DNA from: Latrodectus hesperus
Taxonomy: Eukaryota; Arthropoda; Arachnida; Araneae; Theridiidae
DNA length: 64,000 nucleotides
NCBI GenBank assembly: GCA_037975125.1
Contig: JAJQOW010000183.1
Location: 95,005 to 159,004 of the forward strand
Reading direction: 5' to 3'
Each line of letters starts with the position of its first letter. Within the stretch, counting starts at the first letter, position 1. The translations under genes and the position numbers were made by a program. This document shows positions 49,202 to 61,097 of this stretch, one piece after another. The notes below the pieces were generated by a model. The model saw nothing but the letters and a program-made list of their open reading frames with translations, was not told the DNA's origin and made no database searches.

Positions 49202-50774
49202 CACTGCTGGACAATTGCTAAGGACGGATAACTCTATCATCCATAGCAACCACAAAATGAAGGGAAGCAAAATGTGGAAATTTAGAATAAGTGCGGGATA
49301 TAGTGAGAAAAATGCGTATGCAAATTTTTTTCCACGTGTGTTCATCACGTTATAGCGTTCATAAGAGCTTTAAAGGTTTTGACGCGTGTGGACAGTTGTT
49401 GTTTAAAGTCACAGTTTTACAGGAAAGATTTATTAGACGAAATTGAAATTTTTGGCATGATTTCCCGACATCACTTAGATGATTTTATGCGTGGCCGAAT
49501 TATTGGAAAGATCGAAGAAGGGCAAAAAATAAAACAAATTATATAAACGAAAAATAAAAAAAAAGAAAAAGAAAACAGATGTTGCAAGGGAGTTGGACAT
49601 CACTCACAGCGTTGTTTCACAGCTGTAGAAGTCATTTGAATCTACTGGAATGTGTAGTAGGTGGCACGGGGGAGGTCGTGTTAGATGTACGACGCCTGCA
49701 GAAGACAGATATATCGTCCTATCAGCAAAAAAGAACAGGCGCACCACCGCTTCGCAGGTGGCAAATCAGTTTCTTGCTGCCTCAGAAAGGAGATCTCCCA
49801 AAAAACTGTTGCCAGACGTTTGAGGGGAGGAGGACTATATGCCCGCAGACATGTTGTGTATGTCCCATTGACCAGACAGCACCGTACTGCCCGTTTGCAA
49901 TGGAATCGAGGGCAACGCAATTGGACTGAACAGGACTGGGCATGCGTATTATTCTCAGATGAGAGTAGGTTCCGTTTGTCATCGGATTGAAGACGCTAAC
50001 TGATCTGGCGCGAGAGTGGTACTGCTTATCGTCCAGAAAATATCAAGGATAATTGACCGATATCCGACATGCAGTGCCATGGTGTGGGCCGGCAACATGA
50101 TCAATGGCCGTACGCCCGTACATGTGGTTGCGAATGGGACTATGACGGGACAACGATATATTAATGAAGTTCTACTTCCTCATGTTCGTCTTTTCCGTGA
50201 TGCTGTCAGTGATAAATTTGTTTTTATGGATGACAACCCAACATGTTATCGAAAACTCGCTGCTCAGGATTCTCTAGACAGCGAGGATATTAAACGTGTC
50301 GTATGGCCATCACGATTTCCAGATCTAAATTCCATTGAAAATCTGTGGGATGCTTTGGAGAGGCAAGTTGTTGGTCGAAACTATCCTCCGACAAACAAGA
50401 AAACCCTCATCCGTGCACTCCCGGAGGAATGGAATAAATTGCCTCAACAGCTGCTGGATAATGCAGTGCAAAGTATGATACGACGTGTGGAATGTTGCAT
50501 CACACCCCACGGTGGACATATTAAGTACTGGTACCTTTCTTTACGGTGCCTGCTGATTTTTAGATGCATTGTTCCATCTTTCCAAATACAGCATCAAATG
50601 AACATTTTTTATTCAGATATTTCACAGCTTTTGTACTTTCCAGAACAATAAATATTCTTTATTCTAATGTCTGAACAGTGTGGCAACTATATTTTATCCT
50701 ACTGGTCTAATGTCTCGCTTAATGTTATGTTACATTGCAATTTGTTATCCGCCCTTAGCAATTGTCCAGCAGAT
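49202..50774 (+). mobile_element. Tc1-like (DD34E) transposon, copy B
   Basis: Partner of 22033-23572, with the same ends (cactgctggacaattgctaa at left) and TA at 49200-49201 and 50775-50776. It is longer by 33 bp, mainly because of an A-rich insertion of about 40-50 bp near 49525-49575. Confidence 0.92.
49460..50525 (+). pseudogene. Tc1-like transposase pseudogene, copy B
   Basis: Better preserved than its partner. The N-terminus (MISRHHLDDFMRGRIIGKI) is cut by the A-rich insertion. The frame 49685-49990 holds a DNA-binding part with RRLRGGGLYARR and the first catalytic D in FSDESRFRLSSD, then stops. After a frame shift near 50050, 50060-50525 is open, with MVWAGNMINGRTP, the second D in MDDNPTC and the E in PDLNSIENLWDAL, 34 residues apart, ending HGGHIKY. 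A frame shift and at least three stops make it inactive. Confidence 0.85.
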
Positions 50775-51390
50775 TAAAGTGCAGTCGTTTTTAGTATTGC
50801 CATCATGTATTACATGCACCTGAGCAACCTTGTTCTCTCATTATACATAATTTTATATATCTTAATAGAATTCTGACTTAAATATACTTTTCTAGCTAAT
50901 GTTTTCCTCTATACTAGAAAGAATGCTACTCAAAAGCTAATTTTCAAATATCAAAAAAGTATTTTCCTTCAATTCAATCCCGCCACACACGATAGGATTT
51001 CTCTGCTTGGATTTGTTGAAATGGGTTGAAAGTAATTAATCACACACTTCCTCCAAATTCTGCTGTCCACAGTAAGGGAGACATATCTGGAGTGGGAAGT
51101 TATTTTTAAGGTTGTCATTTTTCAACATTTATTGCTTTTGTTTTAAAATGTGTGCCTTGTAAATGGAAATCGAAATTAAAAAAAAATTTATTCATTCAAA
51201 AGAGTTTTTCAGTCACAATTATTATAAATTGTAATAAACAGCAAATAATTTCAATTTCGCTTAAGGGTAAATAATTTTCTTTTTTTATTTTTAATCAATT
51301 TATTATTTTTAATTATTTAATTTTATCATTGTTTAGCTGTATAAAGAATATTTATAGAAAACAACAGAATAATCTCAACTAATACCTAAC

Positions 51391-51557
51391 GCCGAGCTGG
51401 CAGCCGAATGGTTAGCGATCTTGCCTTCGGTTCAACGGTTCGAATCCCACCTTGGGCATGGATGTATGTAGTGGTTCGGAATCTACTTTAAACTGTAGGT
51501 CCCGGTCAAATTAGCCCTCGCGTGCAAAAAAAAATGACCGTTGAAAGACAAACAAAC
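51391..51557 (+). repeat. tRNA-derived SINE, family 1, nested in Harbinger
   Basis: Same insertion as 24190-24354 with few differences; B-box GGTTCGAATCCC. Confidence 0.85.
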
Positions 51558-51907
51558 TTCTTGTTCAAACTTAATTCATATTTTAAAATATAAAAAATAA
51601 AATTTTAAAATGTTCATTTTGAAGATTTGTAAGCATTCTGAAATGAAAAATATATTGTTTTCTAATAAAACTTATTATAAAATTTCGTAGTTAAATTTTA
51701 CGTTAAATTGTAATTATAGATACATTCAGATAGAGAATAATTTTACAAAATTAATTATTTAATTTATTTCATCACAATTCTCAACCAAACTTGTGTCCAA
51801 ATTCAGGGAAATTACTTCAGCACGTGGAATTGCAGTTACGTCCAGAAATGTTAAATATCAAAAGTACATTAAGACGGCACATATATGCAACCTTTACACC
51901 ACTTTTT

Positions 51908-52261
51908 TCAATTCATTGATTTTTCTCCTTTATAGGTTCTACGGCGGGCATTAATTTTTTCCTTTACTTCGTTAATGGAAGCCTTTTCGTCTATCTTTTT
52001 GTTTATTTCTAATAACGTTTCGTAAGTTAACTTTCTTTTTCTTTTATTTGTGTAATCGACACTTATTATTTGCCACAAATAAGGCTCATCTTTATAGACT
52101 TCAATAATATCTTCATGGGCATTTTTTAAAAAGGATTCTAAAGTTCGGGTCGTATTGTAAAACGTGAATATAAGTTTCAGTAAATGAGAAATTTCAAATA
52201 TTAATTTTCCCAAGTATACCCAAGAAATAATTTGCAACCCTTTGAGACAGACACGCGACAA
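51908..52261 (-). pseudogene. MADF-domain protein fragment, copy B
   Basis: A 117-codon frame with the same start (MSRVCLKGLQIISW) as the left-arm copy, and MADF-like motifs EDIIEVYKDEPYLWQII, DYTNKRKRKLTYETLLEI and INARRRTYK. Truncated after the domain as in the others. Confidence 0.7.
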
Positions 52262-52519
52262 CGATAAGCAATTATTTACTTTCTGTAACTAACCCCTTTT
52301 GGAAGAAAAATCAGAAATGTTTGAATTTTCTTGTGCCTTCCCAACTTCACCACACACGATACAACTTGTTCAAAATACCAGTTTTCCACGGAAAAATCCT
52401 ATCGTGTGTGGCGGGCTTCAGTCTAGACCAGGACGAAATTATATGATCGAGCTAAAATGAATATAATGCCAACAATATGTTATCAAATAAAAAAGTCTTA
52501 ATTATACTCATGGTATCTC

Positions 52520-54007
52520 TTTATTTGCTAGTCTGTAAAAAAGGAAGAAGAAATGGATGTTATTTAATACGAAATTTTCCCTCACATTTCTAGAATGGTT
52601 GCTTCGCAGTCACTCTACACTTTAACCATATTGCCTTACAGATCACCTCCTTCCATGAGTGATATCTGGATACAAGACTTCTACCAAAAATATGTTACAC
52701 TGTTCAGGCATTGAGCATAATATGCCTCCGCAGATGACCAAATTAGGATCCACGTAAAGGCACTTTTCGTGTTGGTACCGAAATAAAGCATGTCTTAAGT
52801 TATTTTCAAGTCAATCGTTCAAGTCAGTCAATTGGCACTAAAAGGAGGTTAAGAGAAGTAACGAGGAAGTGACTTAAATGATGAGGCTTCAAGTTCTTGT
52901 GCTCCTCCTATCTCTCTAAATGAGAACTTCTCCAAAAGAAGCAGCGTTTAGTGGAGAATCAGTTTGGTGTATAATATTTTCCATGGAAAGTAAAACCACC
53001 TGTCACCCCGAAGTTTCACGAAATGTTTTGTTTGTTGGTCCCAGGCTATATTCGACTTGAAGTTGATACTTTGTCTTCCTCTACAACTGTTTAAGTTGTT
53101 TCTATTCTGACCATTCCAATGTTTTCAATATAATTTAACAAATAATTAGTTGACTAAATTTCTAAAGTGAACTTTTTGAAGCTAACTTCAAAGGGATTAA
53201 AACTAGGAAAACAAGGCTTTGGTTTTGTTTAGAAGTGTTTCATTAGTTTATATCATTGCTAAAATCTATGTTATTAAATGTTTAGCCATAAAAATTTTTC
53301 TAAATGAACAACAAAGTCATCCAACCTAACATTTCTGATGTTTTAATCGATGTACAATGGCTTTTAAATAAAAATAAAATTAACATTTGAAATGAAGAAT
53401 GACTAAAAAACTGCACGCATTCGCATATTTTTCTTATTTTTTTTAGCTGAAATAAGTAAAAATAACTGTCAGATTTTTGTAATACTACTTGTTTTTTTCT
53501 TTGTAAGGTGGAAATATTTTATTAGCTAAAAAATTTAAACCCAGTCATATTAGTCATAAATTGTAGTTTCGATTTTTAATTAATGATTATTTTTTTCAAA
53601 TTTCATGGGATTCAATGGCAAGTGTTAAGAACAACTCGTTTTAACTTTTTTTTTTTTTTTTAACTCTGAAGCATTTGTCACCAATTTTGTAGGTATTCAA
53701 AAAATTTATTTAAGCAAGCATAACACTACGAAAATACAGTCATCCCTTTTGTTTAGAATGTTTTTTTAAATATATAGCCTATGGATTTTAGAAAATGTTT
53801 GATCGTTTATACATGATGGTTGCTAGTCATATAAATTATTTTTCATTGCTTTAGAATTCAACATATTGTTTAGTGGTTACCATTATTAAAGAAGTATATT
53901 GCGTAGATTAGGAAAAAGTGTGTTTGATTACAATTCCATGTTATTATACGCTTTACTTTCTATTTTCATGTGTGAATTTCTCTCATTGACTGCCATGCTG
54001 ACAGCCG
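52520..54007 (+). repeat. Macro-repeat unit truncated at the end of copy B
   Basis: It follows the order of 25190-26690 and then stops 20 bases inside the SINE found intact at 26678. In the stretch around 52750-52830 it resembles the left arm (14060-14190) more than the right arm (25410-25520). Confidence 0.75.
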
Positions 54008-54115
54008 ACTTTTGAAGCAGTTCCCTTTAGAGAGCCATCTAAGTTCAGCGTGAAGTAAAAGTCTCACATGATCTGCATTTTGTTCTGCACACAATAGCTT
54101 AAAGAGACGTTGAAT
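54005..54115 (-). pseudogene. hAT-like (ZBED5-type) transposase scrap
   Basis: Reverse-strand translation includes FKLLCAEQNADHVRLLLHA directly followed by ELRWLSKGNCFKSRL. The LLxHxExRWLSxG motif is characteristic of the hAT-derived ZBED5-like proteins common in animal genomes. Only about 40 codons remain. It begins at the exact point where copy B's similarity to copy A ends, so it belongs to the sequence joined there. Confidence 0.6.
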
Positions 54116-54170
54116 ATAAAAAGAATAATTAAAATATAAAAAGACAAACAGATTAAAAGGAAAATAAAAA

Positions 54171-54619
54171 AACAATAAATCAAATGAAATGAAGTACCAA
54201 CATAGTCAGCTCCGTAACGGGATGTTGACCTTTTTGGCACAAATTACTGCTTTTCTGAAATAATTCACACTAAAGTCTGAATGAAAGCCTTACACACAGG
54301 AATCCCATACGTATTTTTTTTAAATATAATAAAACAAGAACAAATATAATGTATGAATTCATAATGGCGAAAATAAAATATCAAGTTTTTAATTGCTTAA
54401 AAAATATTAAACTCATATTTGCCAAATTAAAATGCTAAATTTATAAGAGCCAAACTTATTATCTTCAATTAAAAAAATCAATATGGCTTCGGAATGTGAT
54501 GGCTTCATTCAGACTTAGGTCCTGAGCCATTGCAGAAAACCATAATTTGTGCCAATGTGGTCAACATCCCCTTGCTAAGCTGGCCATGGTGGTACTTCAT
54601 TTCATTTAATTTATTGTGC
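54171..54619. repeat. Foldback (inverted repeat), about 130-bp arms
   Basis: Arms at about 54171-54303 and 54486-54619 are imperfect complements, both containing atgaaatgaagtacca and a ggatgttgacc...ttggcacaaatta pattern. The loop of about 180 bp is AT-rich. It may be a non-autonomous element with long terminal repeats, possibly related to the hAT scrap next to it; no target-site duplication was identified. Confidence 0.7.
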
Positions 54620-55270
54620 TTGTTTTTTAACATTTTAAATTTACTTTATCAATTTTCTTTAAACATGGATTTAATTTTGAAAAATATTTATTTCAATTAC
54701 TTTTATTTTGATAATTCTATTTAAACTTATTTCGCGCTGAAAGTATTGCTAAGCATATAATTTATGTGCATGTTTTTGCATTTATTTCAAATTTTACTTA
54801 TGATATTTCTAACCCTACTTTACACACACACACATATATATATATATACCGTATTTGGGAAGATAGATATGTCACTTAAAAACAAAGGAAAATTATAAGA
54901 AAAATAAAAAGAGGATCATTAAAAGCGAAAATATTGTATAATTTAGTAAAAACTTGTCAATATTTACAAAGGTATAACGGGAAGGCATTAAAAATTCATT
55001 TTTCTAAAGATTCTAAATGATAAACAATACACACATAATTTATTCCTGTCATTTTTATATTTTAAGAATATATTGTAAAAAGAAGCGGCAAATAAAAACA
55101 AAAATAAGTATTTTAACCAGTAATATTCATAAAAATCAGTATTTTTTAGAATATTACGGTGCAGGAAAAATTAATATTAATATATATATTCACAATATGC
55201 GAAAAAAATAAAAGAAAAGACACGCATATATTATAAATATAATATTAATGATACTTCTCTCTCTCCGTAA
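54620..55270. other. AT-rich stretch without recognised features
   Basis: Only a short (CA)n(TA)n tract near 54822-54849 stands out. Confidence 0.6.
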
Positions 55271-55280
55271 CTATTAGGAT

Positions 55281-55661
55281 CATTGTGTTGTTGTTACTTT
55301 AACATTTGGACAAGTCGAACTCGCTATGCTTTGTGTATGCGCATTTAAATCAGGAGGGTGTGTCTTTCGCTTAATTAGAGCACCACGAAGGTGAAAGTAC
55401 GACTTTGCACTTCAAACCCTCCGATAGATGGCACCACCAGTTGATCTACTTCCTCTAATTTAACATTGATCTCTAGGGGGAGAGGAAAGTTTTTCCAGAC
55501 CACTGCATTCATGGTAACTGTTCAAAGACAGACTTTCGATTCCACAGACTTAACGAGCACGTGTATCGCAATTGCTCGGTGGGTCTTTGACGTCATTGCG
55601 AATCAGACTTGCCGTTCCGGCTGGAAAACTGATGCCCTATCCACTAGACTACCAAGGCACC
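55281..55661 (-). repeat. tRNA-derived SINE, family 3 (candidate)
   Basis: Read on the minus strand from 55661 it starts GGTGCCTTGGTAGTCTAGTG, a tRNA-like head with A-box TAGTCTAGTGG, followed by a weak B-box (AGTCTGATTCGC). An 8-bp direct repeat, attaggat, lies at 55273-55280 and 55662-55669. Single copy in this window. Confidence 0.6.
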
Positions 55662-56279
55662 ATTAGGATTTTTAAGAGAGAGTTATCATACCTAAATCAT
55701 AAGGCTTAGTATCAAAATTTTAAACTTTTTTCAGGCCTGAAAATTTTAGTTAGTTTGTATAAAAATTTAGGAACTAATTAGTAGAATGTAAAAAAAAAAA
55801 AGACAAGTGAAAACTTTAATTAAATTCTAAGTTTAGGAAAGCATTTCTTGTAAAGCAATTTTTCGAATACTAGAAATTAAATTGTTGGCTGAAGCAAACT
55901 TCTAAAATTGAACGGTTTAGATAAACACATTCGAAACGGAATTCAATTGATAATATCCCGAAAGATTTCTAAATTTAAGTTAACCATATAAAAGGCAGCT
56001 TTTCTAAGTGTTTAAATTTTGCATCAATGTATAGATTATATGCGTAGGATAAGTTTCTAATTACGTTTCCTAAATGAGGTAAAAAAAAATTAATTAAAAT
56101 AAGAAACTGTTCTCTAGATTCAGTCAGAATAATTTCCATATCATGAAAAAAATTTAATTCAAAGATATTATTTACCAATATTATTTTTAAATCTCTTGTT
56201 GGACTTGCAATTTGAACAGATGCAACATTAAGAATAAAATTTGAAAGAAAAAACAATTGTTTAATTATTTATAATTATT

Positions 56280-58650
56280 TTTTGAAACTAACTTCAAAAG
56301 GATTTAAAACTAGAAAAAAAAAGACAATTTTTATGTTTACAAATATTTCATCAACTTATTTCAGAGCTGATTGCTAAAGTTACTAAATTCTTTAATATAA
56401 AATACACGTTGACAATAATATCAATCAGCCTTGTGTATTTGAGTTTCTAGTACCAATATCCAATGCCTCCTTAAAAAAAATTAAAAATGGCAGATATTTT
56501 AATGGTTTAAATGTATGATTGATAATGGTTCTGAGTCGACACACCAAGCACTTTCCATAAAAATTAAATCTCATTTACGTAATAGCAAAATTCAAAAAGT
56601 ATTAAAAACAAGAGAAGATTTCAAAATATTAACTGAACTCTTATAAGTATTTTAACCCAAGTAGTAGACTTTATTTTCCTAGCTTCGTACTATTATTTAA
56701 AGGATGTTTGTGTTTGGTAGGTAGGAATCGAAGTGTGTTTCAGAGATTAAAAAGGAGACACAAATTGCAATGGAATATTTTGCATTCGTTTGCGTAAAAG
56801 GGATCCCGAAATAAATAAGAATATGAAATAATTTACAAGGATAAATATCTAGAAGGAATCTATAAATTAGATGGCACAGTGGTTTAAAAATTTACACATA
56901 TATACATCCTGGTCCATAAGGAAATGATATGAGTGATCGAAATGTTCTAACTACTGTCTGAGAAAACTTTGAAGAAAATCGGCAATCATATATAGAGTAT
57001 GCAGTATCATCTTTTATTTCATTATTTCTTGTTGTTTTTATTAAGTAAAAAACAATATAGTTTTTATGGAATGTTTTCATGGTATTACAAATCAAACCGC
57101 AAAACAATGCAGTTTTTATGATATTTCCATTTTTGTCGCTGTATGATATATAAAACTTTATAAACCACCAATAATATTCAATTTTAGCTATGCGTTAATA
57201 GTAATTTCTATTTAAAGGAATGATTTTTTTTCTCATTCCATATGCTTTAAAAACAACAGTTTTTGCGACACAATGCATACCACGTTTAACCTTGCATTAT
57301 ATCCATTTTTCTAAGGAAAATAAAAATACCTCTTTGAAGAAGTTACAAAACTATGCAAGTAAAATAATCTGCTTTATTTAGAAGATTTATAAAATATACT
57401 CTCTTTGGATTTTCCGCAATATGTACACATGTTTATTGTTTTTCATATAAATTTCTGTTCAGAGCTTATCAGTTCAATTTATGATTTAGAAACTACCCTT
57501 TTTAAATAATTATATATCATAAATAAAAAATAGTTAATCTCAATTTCTTATTCTAATCAGTTTTTTTCTTTTTTCGTATTAACAGTGTATCGTTTACAAA
57601 ATATATAAAATTTATATGTTTGAAAAACATAGTTTAAACATGAATAAAATGTGTTTCATTTGATGTTCAAAATGCCATGTAGTCCTGGAATTTTACTAGT
57701 TGTCAAATACAAGAAAACCTAAGGATTTATGCATTGATAATGAGTTAAAATAAATCCGTATTCCATTCAATTAACAACGAATTTTTTTAAAAAAAGGTTT
57801 CTTTAACGGAATATTTTGGAAATACATATCCATTCATTAATAGTTGTCGATTTATTTTCAAAATTTTTAATGCTGATTGCTTAACGCTTTTAGATATTTT
57901 CTTCAATTTTTGAATCTAACTTTGATTCTTTTATTTGAGATAAATTTCACTTTTCTATTCGTTAGATATGTTATGGAATTAAAATTATCTGTATCGTTAG
58001 TGACATTTTTAGTTAATGTTTAAAAAACCTGGCTGATTTTTTCCTCTGCTCGACTGGATAATGAAGTTGTTGAGATTTTGACTTTTAGAATTAAATATTA
58101 GTTACTTATCACAAATATTAAATATATCACAAATTATGAAATATGAAATATATTACTAATCACAAATATGTAGCAAAAATTTGTCTGAAAGTAATGATAA
58201 GAAATATTTAAAAGTAATTTTACATTGCTTATTTTAATAATTTACTCAAAATATTTATTTAAGTAATGTAAATTTAAATATATATATATATATACTGGTA
58301 TATTTTTAGAAATTTATTGTATAAAAATATTCTGACTGCCGTTGTAGTACATCCGAATTATAAGAATTTGATTTAAAGCCAAGGATTGACAGCTTTTGAG
58401 GTGTTTTTTCCGAATTATATAAAGCAGTAAACATTTGTGGATATTTTCGAATTCTGACATCACGCAGGAGTTGCGCACTTCGCAAATTTTTCAACATTTG
58501 TGTTTTTTTAATTAAACATGAAAGAAAACTTTTATACAGAAATGTGAGTTTCATATGTATAAAATACAAATTAAAGCCTAGTGAAAATAATAACTAATTA
58601 TTCACATGCATATACATAAACTGTAAGCGTTTGTTAGAACGGATATTAAA
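56280..58650 (+). repeat. Macro-repeat sequence, diverged
   Basis: Blocks recognisable from other units are 'aactaacttcaaa' at 56285, 'tcatcaactta' at 56349, and 57130-58400, which parallels 31370-32560, including 'actggtatattttta' at 58295. No gene is seen. Confidence 0.55.
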
Positions 58651-60860
58651 AATTGGAACACTGAGGAAACTAAGCACCAGCAAAGAAGTAGTTTTCCCAC
58701 ATTTATCATAATTTAAATACTGGGCTGCAACCGATAGAAAGACTTGATGTTACTGATATACTCAGTTCTTATGTTCCTTTTCCCTTCTAAACGGTGACAC
58801 CAATGACCAACTTCGCAAATTGATGCCACATTCACGACGTTGGGTGAATGGGTCAGCTTTAAGAAGGCGACTGGGATTTAGAAATCTTGACACACTTCTC
58901 ACCCCATTGTTACACACACTTGTTGTGGTAAGGGTTTTTGATGAGTGGTTTCAAGCTCTTTTTACTTGCAGAATGATACATAATTCCTTAATTGCAAATG
59001 CTTTTCTTGAGCATCCGCCATCAACATTTTTAGCAGTTGCACCTATGCTTCAAAAGACTTTACAAGAGTGCAAAGCAATATATTTTATCCCGATGTCTTG
59101 AGCTACATATGTCACATTTTTGCCCTTTCCCAGATTTCCAATCATTTTTTTTTCACATGAAAAATCGTCGAGGGGGATTTCTTCTTTTCATAATTCAAAA
59201 AAGATCTCACTTGCATTGATTATCTTCAGCTGCGTTTATGCCGTTCCGTTTACTGTGGCCTTGGTTGGTTGGTTTTGGTTGCCGTTCAACGGTCATTTTT
59301 TGCACACGAGGGCTAATCAGACCGGGACCTACGGTTTAAATGAATTCCAAACCATTGCAAACATCCATGCCCAAGGTGGGATTCGAAACCACGAACTGTT
59401 GAACCGAAGGTAAGAGCGCTAACCATCCGGCTGTCAGCTCGGCTTCTGTGGCCTTGAGCTGCTGGCGTTTACAAAATGCCCTCTGCGTACGCTTACGTTA
59501 ACTGTGAGCTATTGTTACATGCGCTGGAATTTTCTACCGAAATGCATGTTTATTGTATTAATTACAGAAATAATTTTTTTTCCATTTTTATGTCTACCTA
59601 ATTAAAATTTATATTGTTATGTAAATTTTGCTCAACAGTAGCGATATAGTTGTAAAAATTTTAATTACTTATATTTGACAAGATATCCGCCATTTGCGAA
59701 CACATTTTCTAAAAGGTATTTATAACTAGCTCAGAAAACATTTGTAAGCACTCCAGATATGATTGTTTTTTTTACAAAATTAACAATTAATTCATTACAG
59801 TTTCTAAATTTATGCTTCATTAAACTTGAAGGTAATAAACTTACCAACCTCAGTTCATTTGCGGACAATCACTGCAGTATTATTTTATTTAGTTTTCATG
59901 AAATAGCTTTCTTAAATTTATTTAGAGAAGTCATAAATCTTACCAACACGGATCATTCTTATTATAGACAAACGAAATATAATAGCTTTTAAATTGCAGA
60001 TTATTATTGTACTGTAAAATTGTATGGTTTAGTTATAACCAGTTTTAAATAAGTTTCTTGCATAATTGGGGAAAAATAGTATTTCTGTCTTTGATATTTT
60101 TTTGATATAAGTTTTGAATTTAATTTTTTAGCAGTGTTTCATCGGAAAATTTTATTAAATTTCTTTGTTCAAACAATGTATTTTAAAAGACACGGTAAAA
60201 AAGTAGAAAAAATCATCTTCTTTTAGGCTCTAAATATCTTGAAGTGCAGAAAAATTTTTTTCCTAATCGTGATATGTTATGGGATTTCAACAATCTTTAC
60301 TATAAACGTCTTAACTCATTAGTGCTTAAATATTCTCTGGGCTAAGGAACTATTCCTTCCGTTAAATTATTAGGATTTTAATTAGAATGTTTGGCATTAA
60401 ATATAGTTCCATTTATTATAGTTGAAATTATTACATAAATTTGTCTGAAAGTAATGATAAGAAATATCTAATAAAATTTCTTCATTTTCCTTAATAATTA
60501 ATATTAAAGGAAGTTAGTTATTTAATTACGTAACATGTGTTTAAGTACTTAGTTACTGTTTTGTTTTTAAAAATTTCATTTAAAAATTATATTTTTCTAG
60601 CGGTAAGAACTTTGTTTAATTGATTGTCATTATAAATGCTAAGGCTTGTGTCTTTTTACCTATCCTTAGCTATGTCCGAAGTTTTGCATGAAACAGTAAA
60701 TGTTAGCAAGTAGGTTAGGTTTTTTATATTGTTCGTTGCAGCGTTTATGTATCATTTAGAATTTGATATTTTTTCCTTAAAGATTATTTATTGAGAGTTC
60801 AGAGATAAATATGTGTTGACTCAGAAATTTATTTATTTTATTGATAGTTATTAAATACAC
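58650..60860 (+). repeat. Diverged macro-repeat unit with SINE; remainder unassigned
   Basis: 58650-59060 matches the 32830-33260 block type and contains an open frame (58820-59101) with TPLLHT and WFQALF motifs. A SINE follows. From 59470 to 60860 I see only AT-rich sequence with weak macro-repeat resemblance. Confidence 0.45.
59264..59443 (-). repeat. tRNA-derived SINE, family 1, independent insertion
   Basis: Minus-strand head GCCGAGCTGACAGCCGGATG and B-box region GGTTTCGAATCCC. A perfect 11-bp target-site duplication, ctgtggccttg, lies at 59253-59263 and 59446-59456. There is no counterpart elsewhere in the window. Confidence 0.88.
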
Positions 60861-61097
60861 TGTGCTGGCCACCGTAAATACAAAACCCTGAAGGAAGCAT
60901 ACAAATAACATGAAATTTACAACATGCATTAGCGGAGATGAGATATACAAAGGATTATAATTTCAGCGGGGACACGCATATCACGCACACCTGTGACGCC
61001 ACTGTAAAGTGCTATTTAAGGTTTGGTTATTACGACGATTTCAAGTTACACAATTATGTTTTTCTTGTGGTTTTTTTACAAAAATGATGATCAATTG

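Larger units (their letters stand above)
43501..50850 (+). repeat. Copy B centre, partner of 16639-23642
   Basis: Similarity runs from the single-copy 62-bp target through the Tc1-like element. Differences from copy A include a local duplication near 46150-46950 and an A-rich insertion inside the Tc1 element. From 43600 to 46000 only AT-rich macro-repeat sequence is seen. Confidence 0.88.
50979..52415. mobile_element. PIF/Harbinger element, copy B
   Basis: Terminal repeats as in 23777-25084. It shares that copy's transposase deletion and filler, but keeps the 140-bp stretch near 52200-52330 that the copy at 23777 lost and the copy at 14520 keeps. It contains the nested SINE at 51391. Confidence 0.85.

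Noticed and set aside
49681..49982. Open reverse-strand frames of 66-81 codons (also 22471-22778, 23121-23365, 50325-50519)
   Set aside because: Antisense shadows of the Tc1-like transposase pseudogenes.
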